A DNA stretch of 64,000 bases from Clostridia bacterium (lineage in GTDB: Bacteria > Bacillota > Clostridia > UBA1381 > UBA9506): positions 1 through 64,000 of the forward strand of contig JAFYVH010000009.1 of NCBI GenBank assembly GCA_017549205.1. Direction: 5' to 3'. The notes beneath the pieces are model-generated. The model saw only the letters and a program-made list of their open reading frames with translations. It ran no database searches and was not told where the DNA came from. The first letter of the stretch is position 1. Each line of letters starts with the position of its first letter. Position numbers and translations under genes: made by a program. Shown here piece after piece: positions 32,741 through 43,249 of the stretch.

Positions 32741-35700
32741 ATGTCGATTCCAAGAGGATTTATCAGAAAACTGGCAGATAATGACCAGGTTTACTCTCGT
32801 GGTCTGTCATTACATGCCACGCCCTTTTCCTATCAGATTGAACCATTAAGGTTTACGGAACTATATTCTGTTTCAGCGGACTTTTCACAAGACAAATGTC
32901 GTTCATTTGTTGAAATTGATAATGCGCATGAGTGGTTTGAAAACTTTTCGTGTTCTTGCGATTATTTTACCGAAAAAGGTACAATTTGTGAACACCTTGT
33001 TGCTCTTCTTTTGAAAATAGAAAATGATTTCTTTAGTGTAGATTTTGGCAGAACGGATAGCCGAAAATTCACACTGCAAACAGACGATAGTTGTCGTGAA
33101 TTGCTATCTGAACGCACTTCTCTTTTGCAGGCAAGGGCAAAACAGAGAGCAATGTTTGAAAAAGCAACATTATCCCCTCAAATTCACATTAAAAAAGGCT
33201 GTTTTGAATTAGGTCTAAAAATTGGTGTGGGTCGCGGTTATATTGTAAGGGATTTGGAAGAGCTTTATCAGCTTTTTCTTTACGGAAAAACAGCTCCTTG
33301 CGGACAAGCAAAGTCCTTTTTGTATGCACCTGAAAACTTTCAAAATGAAGAGTTTGTCCGCTTTTTCATAGCTTATTATCCCTTATGCCGAAGTGAAGAA
33401 AACAGCAAGACCATGCGTTTGACACCGGAAGCAATTGATGCCTTTTTTTATGTGTTTTCACAAGGTAAAATTACAACCAGTTCCGGTATATTAAGCATAA
33501 CAGATACCTTACCCACTCTTAGTGTTTGGATTAAACAGGCAAAAGGGTTTTATCGCCTTAGTTTGAGTCGACGCGATTTTGAAGTGATACGCGGACAAAA
33601 GCAATGTTATATCATTATGGATGGAAATTTACATGTATGCCATGAGGCTTTCACAGATGCCTGCAGTGGTCTGCTTTATGGGTTCATACAAAATAAGGCT
33701 GATTTAATTGTGGCAGATAGTGATATGCCGTCATTTTATACTTTGGTTTTGCGACCGGCATCTAAATTCATTCACACAGAAAGTGAAGATGACAGCTTCA
33801 TTCCCCCTGCTCTTAAGACAAAAATATACTTGGATATGGTTGACAAAATCATATCTGCCCGTACCCAGTTTTTCTATGATGAGCAAATGTATTATGCCTT
33901 TTCGCAAGAGCGTGATTTTAAAACCGTGTGGGATATTGAAGAGGAAACACTAATCGAAAACATGGTTAAAGACTATTTTCCAAAGCTTTCAAAAGAAAAG
34001 GGCACAGCGCTTTTAGAAGCTGATGACGAATCGCTATATACTCTTTTATCAGAAGGCATTCCCCGGCTTTCCCGCCATGCAGTTTTATACATCAGCTCAT
34101 CTTTAAAGGATGTTCGCATGCATTCGTTTTCCATGCCGCGAATTGGCTTGCGTGTAAAGTCGAATCTCTTGGAAATGGATGTTTCAAGCGATGTTTTTTC
34201 TCCGTCTGTTCTGGCTGAAGCCCTAAGTGCATATAGACAGAAAAAGAAATATATCAGGCTGAAAAATGGGTCCTTTTTAACGCTGACAAACGATGCAATC
34301 CATCGATTCAGCCACATGGCTGACGGCGTCGATATCTCCTCTTCGGACCTGAAAAAAACAACCTTTACCTTGCCTGCCTACAGAGCGCTATACTTAGATG
34401 CCGTTTCTGACATAAGAATTGTAAAGGAGAATAGCTTTACAAATTTAATGGAGGTATTTAACAACCTGCAACATGATAAAATGCAGATTCCATCAGGTTT
34501 TCGAAATGTTTTAAGAGATTATCAAAAATATGGTTTACGATGGATGCATGCCCTTTCTTCCTGTGGATTTGGTGGTATTTTAGCTGATGACATGGGTCTA
34601 GGAAAGACAATTCAGGTGTTAAGCCTTTTAACTTTACACAAAGAAACCCATGGCAGTTGCTTTGCCTTGGTGGTCTGCCCTGCTTCTTTGGTTTTAAACT
34701 GGGAACAAGAGGCCAGGCGTTTTGCTCAAAATCTTAAAACTTTATGTATTATGGGTAGTAATGCCGAGCGCCAGGCTATATTATCTAAGTCAAAGGATTA
34801 TGATGTGCTCATCACCTCTTATGATTTGTTAAAGCGAGATATTGAAAGCTATCGTGCGTTAGAATTTGATTATGAAATTATCGATGAGGCACAATATATA
34901 AAAAATCATAGCACAAAAAATGCCCGTGCGGTCAAAGCCATCGCGTCGCGTTGTCGCTTTGCCTTAACAGGCACGCCCATTGAAAACACCATTTCTGAAC
35001 TTTGGTCGATTTTTGACTATTTAATGCCCGGCTATTTATATAAATACAGCCGTTTTCGCACGCGATTTGAAATTCCTATTTTAAGGGATGAAGATAGCAT
35101 TGCTCTTTCAGAACTCAAAAAAATGGTTTCACCTTTTATTTTAAGGCGTTTAAAACGGGATGTGTTAACAGAGCTGCCGGAAAAAAATGAATCTGTTCTA
35201 TATGTCAATATGGCGCCTGAACAACACAAGCTTTATGCCGCAAATTTGGCAACCATGCAAAAAGATTTAGATTTGGAACTGTCAGGATATACTTCTCAGA
35301 ACAAACTGGTTATTTTAGCCATGCTCATGCGCCTCAGACAGCTTTGTTGCGACCCGGCTATTTTGTATGAAAATTATAAAGAAGATAGTGCAAAACTGGA
35401 TTTATGTATGAATCTGGTTGAAACCTCTGTTGCAGCAGGTCATAAGATTTTAATTTTTTCACAGTTTACTTCTATGCTGTCGCGCATAGCTTTAAAGCTT
35501 AAAAAAAGGCATTTATCCTATTATCTCATTGAAGGTGCAACCAAAAAAGAAGACCGTCTGGCGCAGGTAAATGCCTTTAATCAAGACGAAACGCCGGTGT
35601 TTTTGGTTTCGTTAAAGGCTGGTGGTACAGGGCTGAATCTGACGGGGGCTGATGTTGTCATTCACTATGACCCGTGGTGGAACCAAAGCGTACAAAATCA

Positions 35701-35899
35701 GGCGACAGACCGTTCTCACAGAATTGGCCAAAAGAAAAGCGTTTCGGTTTATAAGCTCATTGCAAAAGATACAATCGAAGAAAAAATTATGGCACTGGCT
35801 AATAAAAAACAAAGTCTGGCAGAAGCTGTTCTGCCAGACGATCAAAACATATTCAAAAATTTAACAAAAGAAGAATTGCTTGATTTATTCAGGTTGTGA
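32741..35899 (+). CDS. SWI2/SNF2-family ATPase with SWIM zinc finger
   Basis: The ATG at 32741 follows AAAGGAGGG; 1052 residues. The N-terminus has a SWIM finger (FSCSCDYFTEKGTICEHLVALLL: CxC...CxH) near residues 65-90. A long linker follows, then the helicase core from about residue 600: LRDYQKYGLRWMHAL, the P-loop LADDMGLGKTIQVLSLL, the box II variant YEIIDEAQYIKN, FALTGTPIENTISELW, and the C-terminal lobe with LIFSQFTSML, SLKAGGTGLNLTGADVV and QATDRSHRIGQ. These proteins move on double-stranded DNA; bacterial members act in transcription recycling or DNA repair. No restriction or defence genes flank it, so a housekeeping role is more likely. Its last 15 bases overlap tmcAL on the other strand. 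Confidence 0.93.
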   Translation: MSIPRGFIRKLADNDQVYSRGLSLHATPFSYQIEPLRFTELYSVSADFSQDKCRSFVEIDNAHEWFENFSCSCDYFTEKGTICEHLVALLLKIENDFFSVDFGRTDSRKFTLQTDDSCRELLSERTSLLQARAKQRAMFEKATLSPQIHIKKGCFELGLKIGVGRGYIVRDLEELYQLFLYGKTAPCGQAKSFLYAPENFQNEEFVRFFIAYYPLCRSEENSKTMRLTPEAIDAFFYVFSQGKITTSSGILSITDTLPTLSVWIKQAKGFYRLSLSRRDFEVIRGQKQCYIIMDGNLHVCHEAFTDACSGLLYGFIQNKADLIVADSDMPSFYTLVLRPASKFIHTESEDDSFIPPALKTKIYLDMVDKIISARTQFFYDEQMYYAFSQERDFKTVWDIEEETLIENMVKDYFPKLSKEKGTALLEADDESLYTLLSEGIPRLSRHAVLYISSSLKDVRMHSFSMPRIGLRVKSNLLEMDVSSDVFSPSVLAEALSAYRQKKKYIRLKNGSFLTLTNDAIHRFSHMADGVDISSSDLKKTTFTLPAYRALYLDAVSDIRIVKENSFTNLMEVFNNLQHDKMQIPSGFRNVLRDYQKYGLRWMHALSSCGFGGILADDMGLGKTIQVLSLLTLHKETHGSCFALVVCPASLVLNWEQEARRFAQNLKTLCIMGSNAERQAILSKSKDYDVLITSYDLLKRDIESYRALEFDYEIIDEAQYIKNHSTKNARAVKAIASRCRFALTGTPIENTISELWSIFDYLMPGYLYKYSRFRTRFEIPILRDEDSIALSELKKMVSPFILRRLKRDVLTELPEKNESVLYVNMAPEQHKLYAANLATMQKDLDLELSGYTSQNKLVILAMLMRLRQLCCDPAILYENYKEDSAKLDLCMNLVETSVAAGHKILIFSQFTSMLSRIALKLKKRHLSYYLIEGATKKEDRLAQVNAFNQDETPVFLVSLKAGGTGLNLTGADVVIHYDPWWNQSVQNQATDRSHRIGQKKSVSVYKLIAKDTIEEKIMALANKKQSLAEAVLPDDQNIFKNLTKEELLDLFRL

Positions 35900-37093
35900 T
35901 TGAATCACCATGGGGGAACGGTAAAAATCCATGCCGTTCTTCCCTTTATTTTTTTCAGGATATAAAAGACTGTATAAATCAGTTGCAGTGCAATCCAAAG
36001 CAAACATTCGCTTTGCATTTTCATCTTTTAATGATGCATCAGCTGTTTTGGTAATAATGGGAATTGCTGATTTTTCACGGAGCTGTTTTAAAATAGCTCC
36101 GCTATTTTCATTCATGCCAAGCACTCTGGCATAGGCGGGTGAAAGAGCTGCATCACCTTTGGTGATGCCTAAAAGTATATTTATCATCGCCCGCTGCAAG
36201 CGTGTTTGTGGATATCGCTTGGTTTTAGCAGCTTGTGCAACCTCATAAAAATCGTGCAGCTTTGCTGCTGCATCAACAATTCTGTTTTCAAGCCCCTCCG
36301 AAATGCCGCAAATGTCACAAAGGTCAGACTTGTCAGCACGCAAAAGTGCATATTGTAAAAGTTTTGTGAGACCATCAGGCGTAACCGGTGCACGCCCCTC
36401 TTTTATTTCCTGTTGCAAGATGGCATGTGCCTTTGGGGGCATATAGGGACGAATGTCCTCCCCTGCTGAAATTTTTTGGCGTATCCCTGTCGCACTTAAA
36501 AAGTTATCCACAGGCTCCCGGCTGTTATAATCGCCAATGCGACGGATGGCAAGCGGCGTAAGAGGTGCATTTGCCTTGTTAATTGCCCTTATATATTCAA
36601 TGCCTAAAATATCGTTTGGTTGTTCGGCTAAATTGGCAGATAATTCGGGATTTGATGCAAAAGCCAAAGAACATGCTGCCGGATAACTTAACCCGCTTAA
36701 AAGGGCATTTTTAAGGCTGTTTTGATAACTCTCTGTTTCACTATATGCTGCAACATCCTGCAGCAGCTTAACATCACCACATTCACTGCCAAAGGCAAGA
36801 TATCCCTCGGCACCAAGCTCTTTTAAAAGCGTCACTGCACCACGGGCAAAGCCTTCAGCAGATTGCAAACTGTAAATAACAGGCAGTTCAAGGACTAAAT
36901 CGCATCCACAGGCAAGCGCCATTTCAGCCCGTGCCCATTTATCACAAATGGCAGGCTCGCCGCGTTGCACAAAAGAACCGCTCATGAGGCAAATAACGCC
37001 ATCACAAGACAAAGCCTTCTTTTGTTCGTTTAGCTGATAGGCATGTCCGTTGTGAAAAGGATTATATTCACAAATCACTGCCATTATTTTCAT
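35885..37093 (-). CDS. tmcAL: tRNA(Met) cytidine acetate ligase
   Basis: The 402-residue protein belongs to the YlbM/TmcAL nucleotidyltransferase family, which makes N4-acetylcytidine at the wobble position of elongator tRNA-Met from acetate and ATP. The start MKIMAVICEYNPFHNGHAYQL holds the HxGH-type nucleotide motif; MSGSFVQRGEPAICDKWARAEMAL and LELPVIYSLQSAEGFARG are typical. The C-terminal helical domain runs to residue 402. It is the last gene of the minus-strand group downstream of hisIE, 12 bp away. Confidence 0.93.
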   Translation of the reverse strand: MKIMAVICEYNPFHNGHAYQLNEQKKALSCDGVICLMSGSFVQRGEPAICDKWARAEMALACGCDLVLELPVIYSLQSAEGFARGAVTLLKELGAEGYLAFGSECGDVKLLQDVAAYSETESYQNSLKNALLSGLSYPAACSLAFASNPELSANLAEQPNDILGIEYIRAINKANAPLTPLAIRRIGDYNSREPVDNFLSATGIRQKISAGEDIRPYMPPKAHAILQQEIKEGRAPVTPDGLTKLLQYALLRADKSDLCDICGISEGLENRIVDAAAKLHDFYEVAQAAKTKRYPQTRLQRAMINILLGITKGDAALSPAYARVLGMNENSGAILKQLREKSAIPIITKTADASLKDENAKRMFALDCTATDLYSLLYPEKNKGKNGMDFYRSPMVIQSQPE

Positions 37094-37105
37094 GGTTTCA
37101 CCTGC

Positions 37106-37726
37106 TTACCGACGCTTATTCAGTTCAGACATAAGGTTTTCCCAGGTTAAACCCCGCTCTACCATGACAACCATGAGATGATAAAGCAAGTCACAAGCTT
37201 CATATTCAAGCTCGCTCACATCGGGATTTTTAGCTGCAATAATAACCTCAGCTGATTCTTCGCCAATCTTTTTAAGCTGTTTATCAATACCTTTTGTGAA
37301 AAGATAATTGGTGTAAGAGCCTTCTTTGGGGTTAACTTTTCTATCTGTTATCACATCAAAAACATCTTTTAAAACAGATAAAGAAACGGTTTCTTTTTTC
37401 CAGTCGACTAAAGAGCCATCCTTCTCCATTTTGCGATAGAAACAAGTTTTTTCACCTGTGTGACAAGCCGGACCTGCCGGGTCAACCTTAATAATCAAAG
37501 CATCTTCATCACAATCAACTAAAATATCTTTAACCCATAAAATGTTGCCGGAATGTTCACCTTTTACCCACAGAGATTGACGAGAGCGAGAAAAAAAAGT
37601 TGCTTTTCCGGTTTCAAGTGTCAGTCGCAAAGATTCTTCATTCATATAAGCTAGCATTAAAACGCGGCCGGATATGTAATCTTGTGCAACTGCAGGGATT
37701 AAGCCTTTTTCATCAAACTTCAGCAT
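37106..37726 (-). CDS. hisIE: Bifunctional phosphoribosyl-AMP cyclohydrolase / phosphoribosyl-ATP pyrophosphatase
   Basis: The ATG at 37726 follows AAAGGATGG and gives 206 residues. It carries out steps two and three of histidine synthesis. The HisI half (residues 1 to about 110) has [32 protein letters not shown] and the metal site around [12 protein letters not shown] and [10 protein letters not shown]. The HisE half (about 115-206) has [13 protein letters not shown] and [10 protein letters not shown]. It follows hisF by 21 bp, in the order hisA-hisF-hisIE. Confidence 0.96.
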   Translation of the reverse strand: MLKFDEKGLIPAVAQDYISGRVLMLAYMNEESLRLTLETGKATFFSRSRQSLWVKGEHSGNILWVKDILVDCDEDALIIKVDPAGPACHTGEKTCFYRKMEKDGSLVDWKKETVSLSVLKDVFDVITDRKVNPKEGSYTNYLFTKGIDKQLKKIGEESAEVIIAAKNPDVSELEYEACDLLYHLMVVMVERGLTWENLMSELNKRR

Positions 37727-37747
37727 AATAAAATCCATCCTTTCATA

Positions 37748-38506
37748 TTATAAGCGCACCGGAATTGATAAATCCTGCAAATACGCTTTAAGCTCGTGTA
37801 TTGTTAATTCTTTATAGTGAAACAAGGAAGCTGCTAAAACAGCATCAGCACCTGCTTTTGTGATAGCATCAGCAAAATGAGATTTTGTGCCGGCACCACC
37901 TGATGCGATAACAGGAATAGAAACCGCATCAGAAATAGCCTTGGTAATGGTCAGATCATAACCTGCTTTTGTGCCGTCGGCATCCATACTGGTAAGCAGA
38001 ATTTCGCCTGCGCCCAGTGCCTCGGCTTTCATTGCCCATTCAACTGCATCAAGACCCGTATCCACTCTGCCGCCATTTAAATAAACGGTATAGTTGCCAT
38101 CCGGCTTTCTTTTAGCATCAATGGCCACAACCACGCATTGTGAACCAAATTTGTATGCGGCCTCTGAAATGAGTTCGGGCCGTTTTATAGCTGCAGAATT
38201 AACGGAAATTTTATCAGCGCCTGCTTTTAAAATCTCTTTAAAATCGTCAACTGTTCGAATGCCACCGCCCACAGTAAAGGGAATAAAAACCTGTTCAGCC
38301 GTTTTTTCGACTAAGTTCACAATGATGTTACGAGCATCAGACGAGGCAGTGATATCCAAAAAAACCAGCTCGTCAGCCCCTGCTTCGTCATATGCTTTTG
38401 CAATTTCCACAGGGTCGCCTGCATCTTTCAAATCAACAAAGTTAACTCCCTTAACAACGCGCCCACGATGAACATCAAGACACGGTATAATTCTCTTTGT
38501 CAGCAT
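37748..38506 (-). CDS. hisF: Imidazole glycerol phosphate synthase, cyclase subunit
   Basis: The 252-residue TIM-barrel enzyme opens with [20 protein letters not shown] holding the catalytic aspartate. [49 protein letters not shown] (second catalytic Asp) and [13 protein letters not shown] are all present. It makes imidazole glycerol phosphate and AICAR from PRFAR using ammonia from HisH, which is not encoded in this window. It overlaps the end of hisA by seven bases and starts after GGAGGACG. Confidence 0.97.
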   Translation of the reverse strand: MLTKRIIPCLDVHRGRVVKGVNFVDLKDAGDPVEIAKAYDEAGADELVFLDITASSDARNIIVNLVEKTAEQVFIPFTVGGGIRTVDDFKEILKAGADKISVNSAAIKRPELISEAAYKFGSQCVVVAIDAKRKPDGNYTVYLNGGRVDTGLDAVEWAMKAEALGAGEILLTSMDADGTKAGYDLTITKAISDAVSIPVIASGGAGTKSHFADAITKAGADAVLAASLFHYKELTIHELKAYLQDLSIPVRL

Positions 38507-39228
38507 GAAGCGTCCTCCTGTTCTAACTGTACGGCGGCTGTTAAATCGACACTGCCGGTATATAATGCCTTGCCCACAATGGCGCCGCTCACACCGGTTT
38601 TTGTCAGGGCTTTTAAATCCTCTAAAGTTCCAACACCACCGGAGGCAATAACGCCCTCTCCAAAAGCTGCAACCATCTCGGTCATAGCCGCAAGGTTTGG
38701 TCCTGTGAGCATGCCGTCTGTGGCAATATCGGTATATATAATGTGTTTCACACCGTTTTTCTTCATCAGTTTTGCCAGCTCAACTGCTTTCCACTTGCTT
38801 ACAGCTTCCCAACCGGAAACAGCAGCAAAACCATCTTTTGCATCAATGCCCACGGCAATTTTATCGTCATATGCTTTAACAGCCTCGGCAACAAAATCGG
38901 GATTTTCTACGGCAATGGTGCCCAATATAACACGAGATACACCATGGCTTATCAATTCGTCAATATCACCCATGGTGCGAATGCCGCCACCTGTTTGCAC
39001 AGGGATGGATAATTTGCCTGCAATATCACATATAATGGCACGATTATCACCGGCTTCTTGCCGAGCGCCGTCTAAATCAACAAGATGCAGCCAGGAAGCG
39101 CCACAACTTGCCCACTTTTTTGCAGTTTCAAGCGGTGCATCAGAATAAACTGTGGTCTGATTGAAATCACCTTGTAAAAGCCGCACACACTGGCCGCCAC
39201 GCAAATCAATGGCCGGATAGATAATCAT
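38500..39228 (-). CDS. hisA: Phosphoribosylformimino-AICAR ribotide isomerase
   Basis: I chose the ATG at 39228 after GGAG; a TTG two codons earlier is too close. The 242-residue TIM-barrel isomerase has [70 protein letters not shown] and [15 protein letters not shown]. It supplies the substrate for HisF and is the first of three adjacent his genes. The remaining his genes (G, D, B, C, H) must be elsewhere. Confidence 0.96.
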   Translation of the reverse strand: MIIYPAIDLRGGQCVRLLQGDFNQTTVYSDAPLETAKKWASCGASWLHLVDLDGARQEAGDNRAIICDIAGKLSIPVQTGGGIRTMGDIDELISHGVSRVILGTIAVENPDFVAEAVKAYDDKIAVGIDAKDGFAAVSGWEAVSKWKAVELAKLMKKNGVKHIIYTDIATDGMLTGPNLAAMTEMVAAFGEGVIASGGVGTLEDLKALTKTGVSGAIVGKALYTGSVDLTAAVQLEQEDASC

Positions 39229-39353
39229 AGTCAAACTCCATTCTAAATATTTTATGAATAATTATACATTAACTTGTATACTGCAATAGTATACCACAAA
39301 ATCCCTTTAAATGCAATAGATAAAGGAAAAATATGAGTAATATATATTCCTAT

Positions 39354-39382
39354 TTGCATTTTATAAAATGATGTGATATACT
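39354..39382 (+). promoter_or_regulatory. SigmaA-type promoter of the YdcF-like gene
   Basis: TTGCAT (39354-39359) and TATACT (39377-39382) are 17 bp apart. Confidence 0.7.
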
Positions 39383-39427
39383 CATGTTAAAATAACAGGA
39401 CGAGAAAGGGATATTTTAGATATAGAT

Positions 39428-40183
39428 ATGATAAAAAAGTTTTTTAAAATTTTATTCATAATGCTGGGGTTAGTTCTTCTCGGTAATGCCGGCTATCTGT
39501 GGCTTGTTTCAAATTATAATCTTGGGTTGCTTTTAACCACGATTTTAGGCGGTTTTTTGGTTATTTATCCTCTTATATACCGTTGGATACATCCTTTGTT
39601 TGAAAATCCTTTTGGTGCGTTTATAAGAGTCTGCCTGGTTATAGGGGCGGCGGCATTCCTTTTTATTGCTACTTTAATCACTGTTTCTGGAAGAAATGAT
39701 ACGGTTACATACAAAGAAGACGCAGTTATCATTTTAGGCGCTGGCATTCATGGAGAAACAGTTTCACAAGCCCTTGCCTATCGGCTTGATGCCGCTCTTA
39801 TGTATCACAAAATGAACCCTGATGCGCTTTTAGTTGTTTCCGGCGGACAAGGACCGCAGGAACAGATAACAGAAGCAAAAGCCATGGAGCGCTATCTCGT
39901 CTCCCGTGGTGCTGCGCCTGAAAAGATTGTTCGTGAAGAAAAAGCCACATCCACATTTCAAAATTTTCAATTTAGCAAAGAACTTTTGGACCAGCGGTTC
40001 ACTACCCCTTATAAAACGGCCTATATCACCAACAGCTTTCATGTGTTTCGTGCCGGACGAATTGCTAAAAATGCTGGTATTATTTCCGCTCGTTTCCACG
40101 CCCAAAACGCCATATTGACTGTTATTCCCGATTATCTTCGTGAATGTTGTGCCATTATAAAATTTTGGTTTTGCGGTGCATGA
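39428..40183 (+). CDS. YdcF/DUF218 family membrane protein
   Basis: The 251-residue protein has three N-terminal membrane spans (IMLGLVLLGNAGYLWLV; LLLTTILGGFLVIYPLIY; VCLVIGAAAFLFIATLITV) and then the DUF218 domain: DAVIILGAGIHGETVSQALAYRLDAALM, LLVVSGGQGPQEQITEAKAM and ATSTFQNFQFSKELL, with the conserved TNSFHVFRA segment. Relatives include SanA and ElyC, tied to envelope barrier functions; the reaction is not known. The ribosome site is weak. It is monocistronic. Confidence 0.88.
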   Translation: MIKKFFKILFIMLGLVLLGNAGYLWLVSNYNLGLLLTTILGGFLVIYPLIYRWIHPLFENPFGAFIRVCLVIGAAAFLFIATLITVSGRNDTVTYKEDAVIILGAGIHGETVSQALAYRLDAALMYHKMNPDALLVVSGGQGPQEQITEAKAMERYLVSRGAAPEKIVREEKATSTFQNFQFSKELLDQRFTTPYKTAYITNSFHVFRAGRIAKNAGIISARFHAQNAILTVIPDYLRECCAIIKFWFCGA

Positions 40184-40196
40184 GAGTTATAACAAA

Positions 40197-40241
40197 TAAA
40201 GCGTTGTTTCTCTGTTTAAACAGTTGAAACAACGCTTTTTT
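40197..40241. terminator. Terminator between the YdcF-like gene and glyA
   Basis: Stem AAAGCGTTGTTTC with GAAACAACGCTTT, ending in Ts on plus and A/T-rich on minus; likely serves both convergent genes. Confidence 0.88.
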
Positions 40242-40252
40242 ATTGCTTTTAG

Positions 40253-41491
40253 TTATTTGTATAAGGGATATTTGCTGCAAAGGTTTGCAACGCGGTCTGC
40301 CACTTCACCTTTCTTGGCATCAAAGTCAGTTAAGGTCATGTAAATCAGTTTTGCAATTTCGGCCATATCTGCTTCTTTCATGCCGCGGGTTGTGGATGCC
40401 GGCGTGCCGATGCGAATACCGCTTGTGATGAAGGGACTTTGTGTTTCAAAAGGAATGGTGTTTTTGTTAACAGTAATGTGCACTTCATCCAGCATGTGCT
40501 CGGCATCTTTACCGGTAACACCGATATTTGTTAAATCAACAAGCATCAGGTGGTTATCTGTGCCACCGGAAACAAGATTCAACCCCTCGGACATTAAGCC
40601 CTCAGACAATGCTTTTGCATTGCTTACCACCTGCTTTTGATATGCTTTAAAATCATCTTGCAGCGCTTCACCCAAGCAAACAGCTTTTGCCGCAATCACA
40701 TGCATTAACGGTCCGCCCTGGATACCGGGGAAAATGGCCTTATCAATCATTTTTGCGTGCTCTTCTTTGCAGAGAATCAAGCCACCTCTTGGACCACGCA
40801 GGGTTTTATGGGTGGTGGTTGTCACAAAGTCGGCATAAGGAACCGGATTGGGATGAAGACCGGCTGCCACAAGACCTGCAATGTGCGCCATATCAACCAT
40901 GAAATATGCCCCTACTTCTTTTGCGATTTCTGCAAATTTAGCAAAGTCAATTACACGGGGATAGGCGCTGGCGCCTGCCAGAATCAGCTTGGGTTTATGT
41001 TCTTGCGCCAAACGGCGAACTTCATCATAGTTAATGGTGTTGGTGTCTTCTGTTACGCCGTAAGGAATGATGTTAAAATATTTACCGGAAATGTTAACCG
41101 GGCTGCCGTGAGATAAATGACCACCATGGGATAAGTTCATACCCAATACAGTATCACCGGGTTTTAAAGCAGCAAAAAATACAGCCAGATTGGCCTGTGC
41201 GCCTGAATGAGCCTGCACATTGGCGTGTTCTGCGCCAAACAGCTCTTTGGCACGATTGATTGCAATACTTTCGGCAATATCAACAAACTGACAACCGCCG
41301 TAATAACGCTTGCCAGGATAACCCTCAGCATATTTATTGGTCAAGGGTGAACCCATAGCTGCCATAACTGCCGGTGAAACAAAATTTTCAGAGGCGATCA
41401 ATTCAATATTCTGATTTTGTCTGCCGATTTCCAGAGTAATCGCTTCGGCAATTTGCGGGTCTTGCTTCATAATGTCGTCAAATGAAAACAT
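40253..41491 (-). CDS. glyA: Serine hydroxymethyltransferase
   Basis: The 412-residue PLP enzyme interconverts serine and glycine with tetrahydrofolate, the main source of one-carbon units. [38 protein letters not shown] is typical of the N-terminus (residues about 28-66), and the PLP lysine lies in [14 protein letters not shown]. The start follows AAAAGGAG. Folate use ties it to folT in this window. It is the last gene of the rsmE-membrane protein-glyA run. Confidence 0.97.
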   Translation of the reverse strand: MFSFDDIMKQDPQIAEAITLEIGRQNQNIELIASENFVSPAVMAAMGSPLTNKYAEGYPGKRYYGGCQFVDIAESIAINRAKELFGAEHANVQAHSGAQANLAVFFAALKPGDTVLGMNLSHGGHLSHGSPVNISGKYFNIIPYGVTEDTNTINYDEVRRLAQEHKPKLILAGASAYPRVIDFAKFAEIAKEVGAYFMVDMAHIAGLVAAGLHPNPVPYADFVTTTTHKTLRGPRGGLILCKEEHAKMIDKAIFPGIQGGPLMHVIAAKAVCLGEALQDDFKAYQKQVVSNAKALSEGLMSEGLNLVSGGTDNHLMLVDLTNIGVTGKDAEHMLDEVHITVNKNTIPFETQSPFITSGIRIGTPASTTRGMKEADMAEIAKLIYMTLTDFDAKKGEVADRVANLCSKYPLYK

Positions 41492-41529
41492 ATTTATTAA
41501 CTCCTTTTCTTCTGTGATTAAAAATGTTT

Positions 41530-42000
41530 TTATTTTCTTTTTTTCTTCTTTTTACCGGCCATTTGTTTTGCGCGGGCTAAAAGCTCTGCTTCTGACTTAA
41601 TGGTGGGTTTACGCAGCTGAATGGATGTAATGATTGAAAGCACAATAAAATATACAGCCATGGCAATGTAAACCGAAATAACAGCCACGGTCTTTGTGTA
41701 AGCGGGAACCAGATTTAAGCCGGAAAAATAAATCATGGCACAACCAATGAAAACACCCAGACACACAGCGCTGTAATTCTTTACAGCCGGTTTTTTCTTT
41801 TTACCCCATACAAAGAGGAAAATTCCAAGCAAAACACATAAAACAGCAACAATAAGCATTATTGTATAAGTAATTCCTGCAGCTCTGAAACCGCCGCGCA
41901 GTGCTGAATTAACATAAAGTAAAACCAAACCTGCAGCCAGTAAAATGCCAAAATTAAGCACCAAACGATTGGATAATTTTTCTTTTTGTTCTTTTGTCAT
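41530..42000 (-). CDS. Uncharacterised four-span membrane protein
   Basis: I do not recognise this 156-residue protein. Four hydrophobic segments can be seen ([77 protein letters not shown]), with a basic loop after the second (GKKKKPAVK) and a Lys-rich C-terminus ([10 protein letters not shown]), which points to a cytoplasmic C-terminus. It starts after AGGAGCG and lies between rsmE and glyA on the same strand. Confidence 0.8.
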   Translation of the reverse strand: MTKEQKEKLSNRLVLNFGILLAAGLVLLYVNSALRGGFRAAGITYTIMLIVAVLCVLLGIFLFVWGKKKKPAVKNYSAVCLGVFIGCAMIYFSGLNLVPAYTKTVAVISVYIAMAVYFIVLSIITSIQLRKPTIKSEAELLARAKQMAGKKKKKRK

Positions 42001-42054
42001 GATGAAACACGCTCCTATGTATAAATGTTTACCACTGCAAACAGCAGTGAATTT

Positions 42055-42792
42055 TTAACAAGTCAAATCGCCCCATTCATAAAGCAAAACAGAAAGAGCA
42101 ACAAGTCCTGCTGTCTCTGTTCGTAAAATGCGAGGACCTAATGTTACACTTTGTGCACCTAACGCTTCTAAATGCACAACCTCTTCCGGTGCAAATCCAC
42201 CCTCGGGACCAATGAAAATACCAACTGAACCGGCCTTGTTTCCGGTTAATGCCTGTTTTATTGATTGAGAGCATTCCCCTTCATAAAGCAGTAACAAAAA
42301 TTCGGGCGTTATGTCTTTTGTTATGTCATAAAGCCTAATCGGCATGTGCACTTCAGGAATTTTGCCACGACTACACTGCTTGGCGGCAGCTTCGGCTGTT
42401 TTTTGCCACCGCTCCAGTTTTTTAACAGCTTGTTCGGCAGAAAGCTGCACAACGCTGCGCTCCATTTGCACAGGCACAATGGCATCGATGCCCATTTCGA
42501 CGCATTTTTCAATAATCCATTCCATTTTGCCCTGTTTCGGCAAACCCTGATAAAGCGTTACCTTGGTTTTAGGCTCATTAAGACAGGCAGCAGACCGCAA
42601 TAAATCCACATGTACTTCATCTCGATTAAAGGATGCGATGGTGGCTTCATAGTCTGTCCCTTCTCCATCGCAAATGGTAATGGAATCGCCAATATTTGCA
42701 CGCAAAACTTTAATAAGATGATTCACATCTGCACCTTTTATGACTGCATGCTTATTTGTTATCTGATTTTTACTAACAAAAAATTTTGACAT
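42055..42792 (-). CDS. rsmE: 16S rRNA (uracil-1498-N3)-methyltransferase
   Basis: The ATG at 42792 is eight bases behind GGAG; another ATG two codons earlier is too close. The 245-residue SPOUT enzyme has an N-terminal PUA-like domain (HLIKVLRANIGDSITICDGEGTDYEATI) and the knot with LLYEGECSQSI, IGPEGGFAPEEVVHLEALGAQ and LGPRILRTETAGLVALSVLLY. prmA, its common partner, is not present. Confidence 0.95.
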   Translation of the reverse strand: MSKFFVSKNQITNKHAVIKGADVNHLIKVLRANIGDSITICDGEGTDYEATIASFNRDEVHVDLLRSAACLNEPKTKVTLYQGLPKQGKMEWIIEKCVEMGIDAIVPVQMERSVVQLSAEQAVKKLERWQKTAEAAAKQCSRGKIPEVHMPIRLYDITKDITPEFLLLLYEGECSQSIKQALTGNKAGSVGIFIGPEGGFAPEEVVHLEALGAQSVTLGPRILRTETAGLVALSVLLYEWGDLTC

Positions 42793-42877
42793 AGGCATAA
42801 CTCCGACAATTCATTACTCACAGTATACCATTTTTTATCGTAAATGTCAAGGTATATCGGCACTTTGGGAAATTTAT

Positions 42878-43210
42878 TTACCTTTTATTACCCGCCAGAA
42901 ACAAATATCCCAATATGAGCAGCATAAAATAATCATCACAGTTATTTAATAATAAAATCAAAAGCACACCCAAAATCAAAAAGTCATCCTGATTGTTGAT
43001 AAGATTATTAAAAGGCGTTGTTTTTTCATTACAAACAGGCGTTGTTTCAACCGGTTCTTCGGCACGTTCTTCTGCATCCGGTTTGTACTCTTTTGGCGCC
43101 TGCGGAATAATAATTTCTGCCTCGTGATAAACAGGCGGACGATAGGGTTTGGGCTCTCGCTTTATGGGTGCTTTAAACTGATTGCTCGGATTATAATATT
43201 TCATTTCCAT
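42878..43210 (-). CDS. Small protein with Pro-rich body and hydrophobic Asn/Asp tail (module gene 3)
   Basis: I do not recognise a named family. The 110-residue protein starts after AAAGGATG. Residues 1-60 are Pro-, Glu- and Lys-rich and likely unstructured; residues 70-110 (NNQDDFLILGVLLILLLNNCD and DYFMLLILGYLFLAG) form two short hydrophobic runs split by acidic/Asn residues. Similar DDxLLILGLxLLLL tails are common in small clostridial proteins near sporulation genes, as I recall them. It is the third gene of a minus-strand cluster of small proteins. Confidence 0.75.
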   Translation of the reverse strand: MEMKYYNPSNQFKAPIKREPKPYRPPVYHEAEIIIPQAPKEYKPDAEERAEEPVETTPVCNEKTTPFNNLINNQDDFLILGVLLILLLNNCDDYFMLLILGYLFLAGNKR

Positions 43211-43249
43211 ATTTATCGCATCCTTTGCTGTAAAATTTATATTGGCGCA

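Noticed and set aside
32741-35899. SNF2 helicase as part of a defence island
   Set aside because: No nuclease, methylase or other defence partners nearby; SWIM-SNF2 proteins are common chromosomal genes in Firmicutes.
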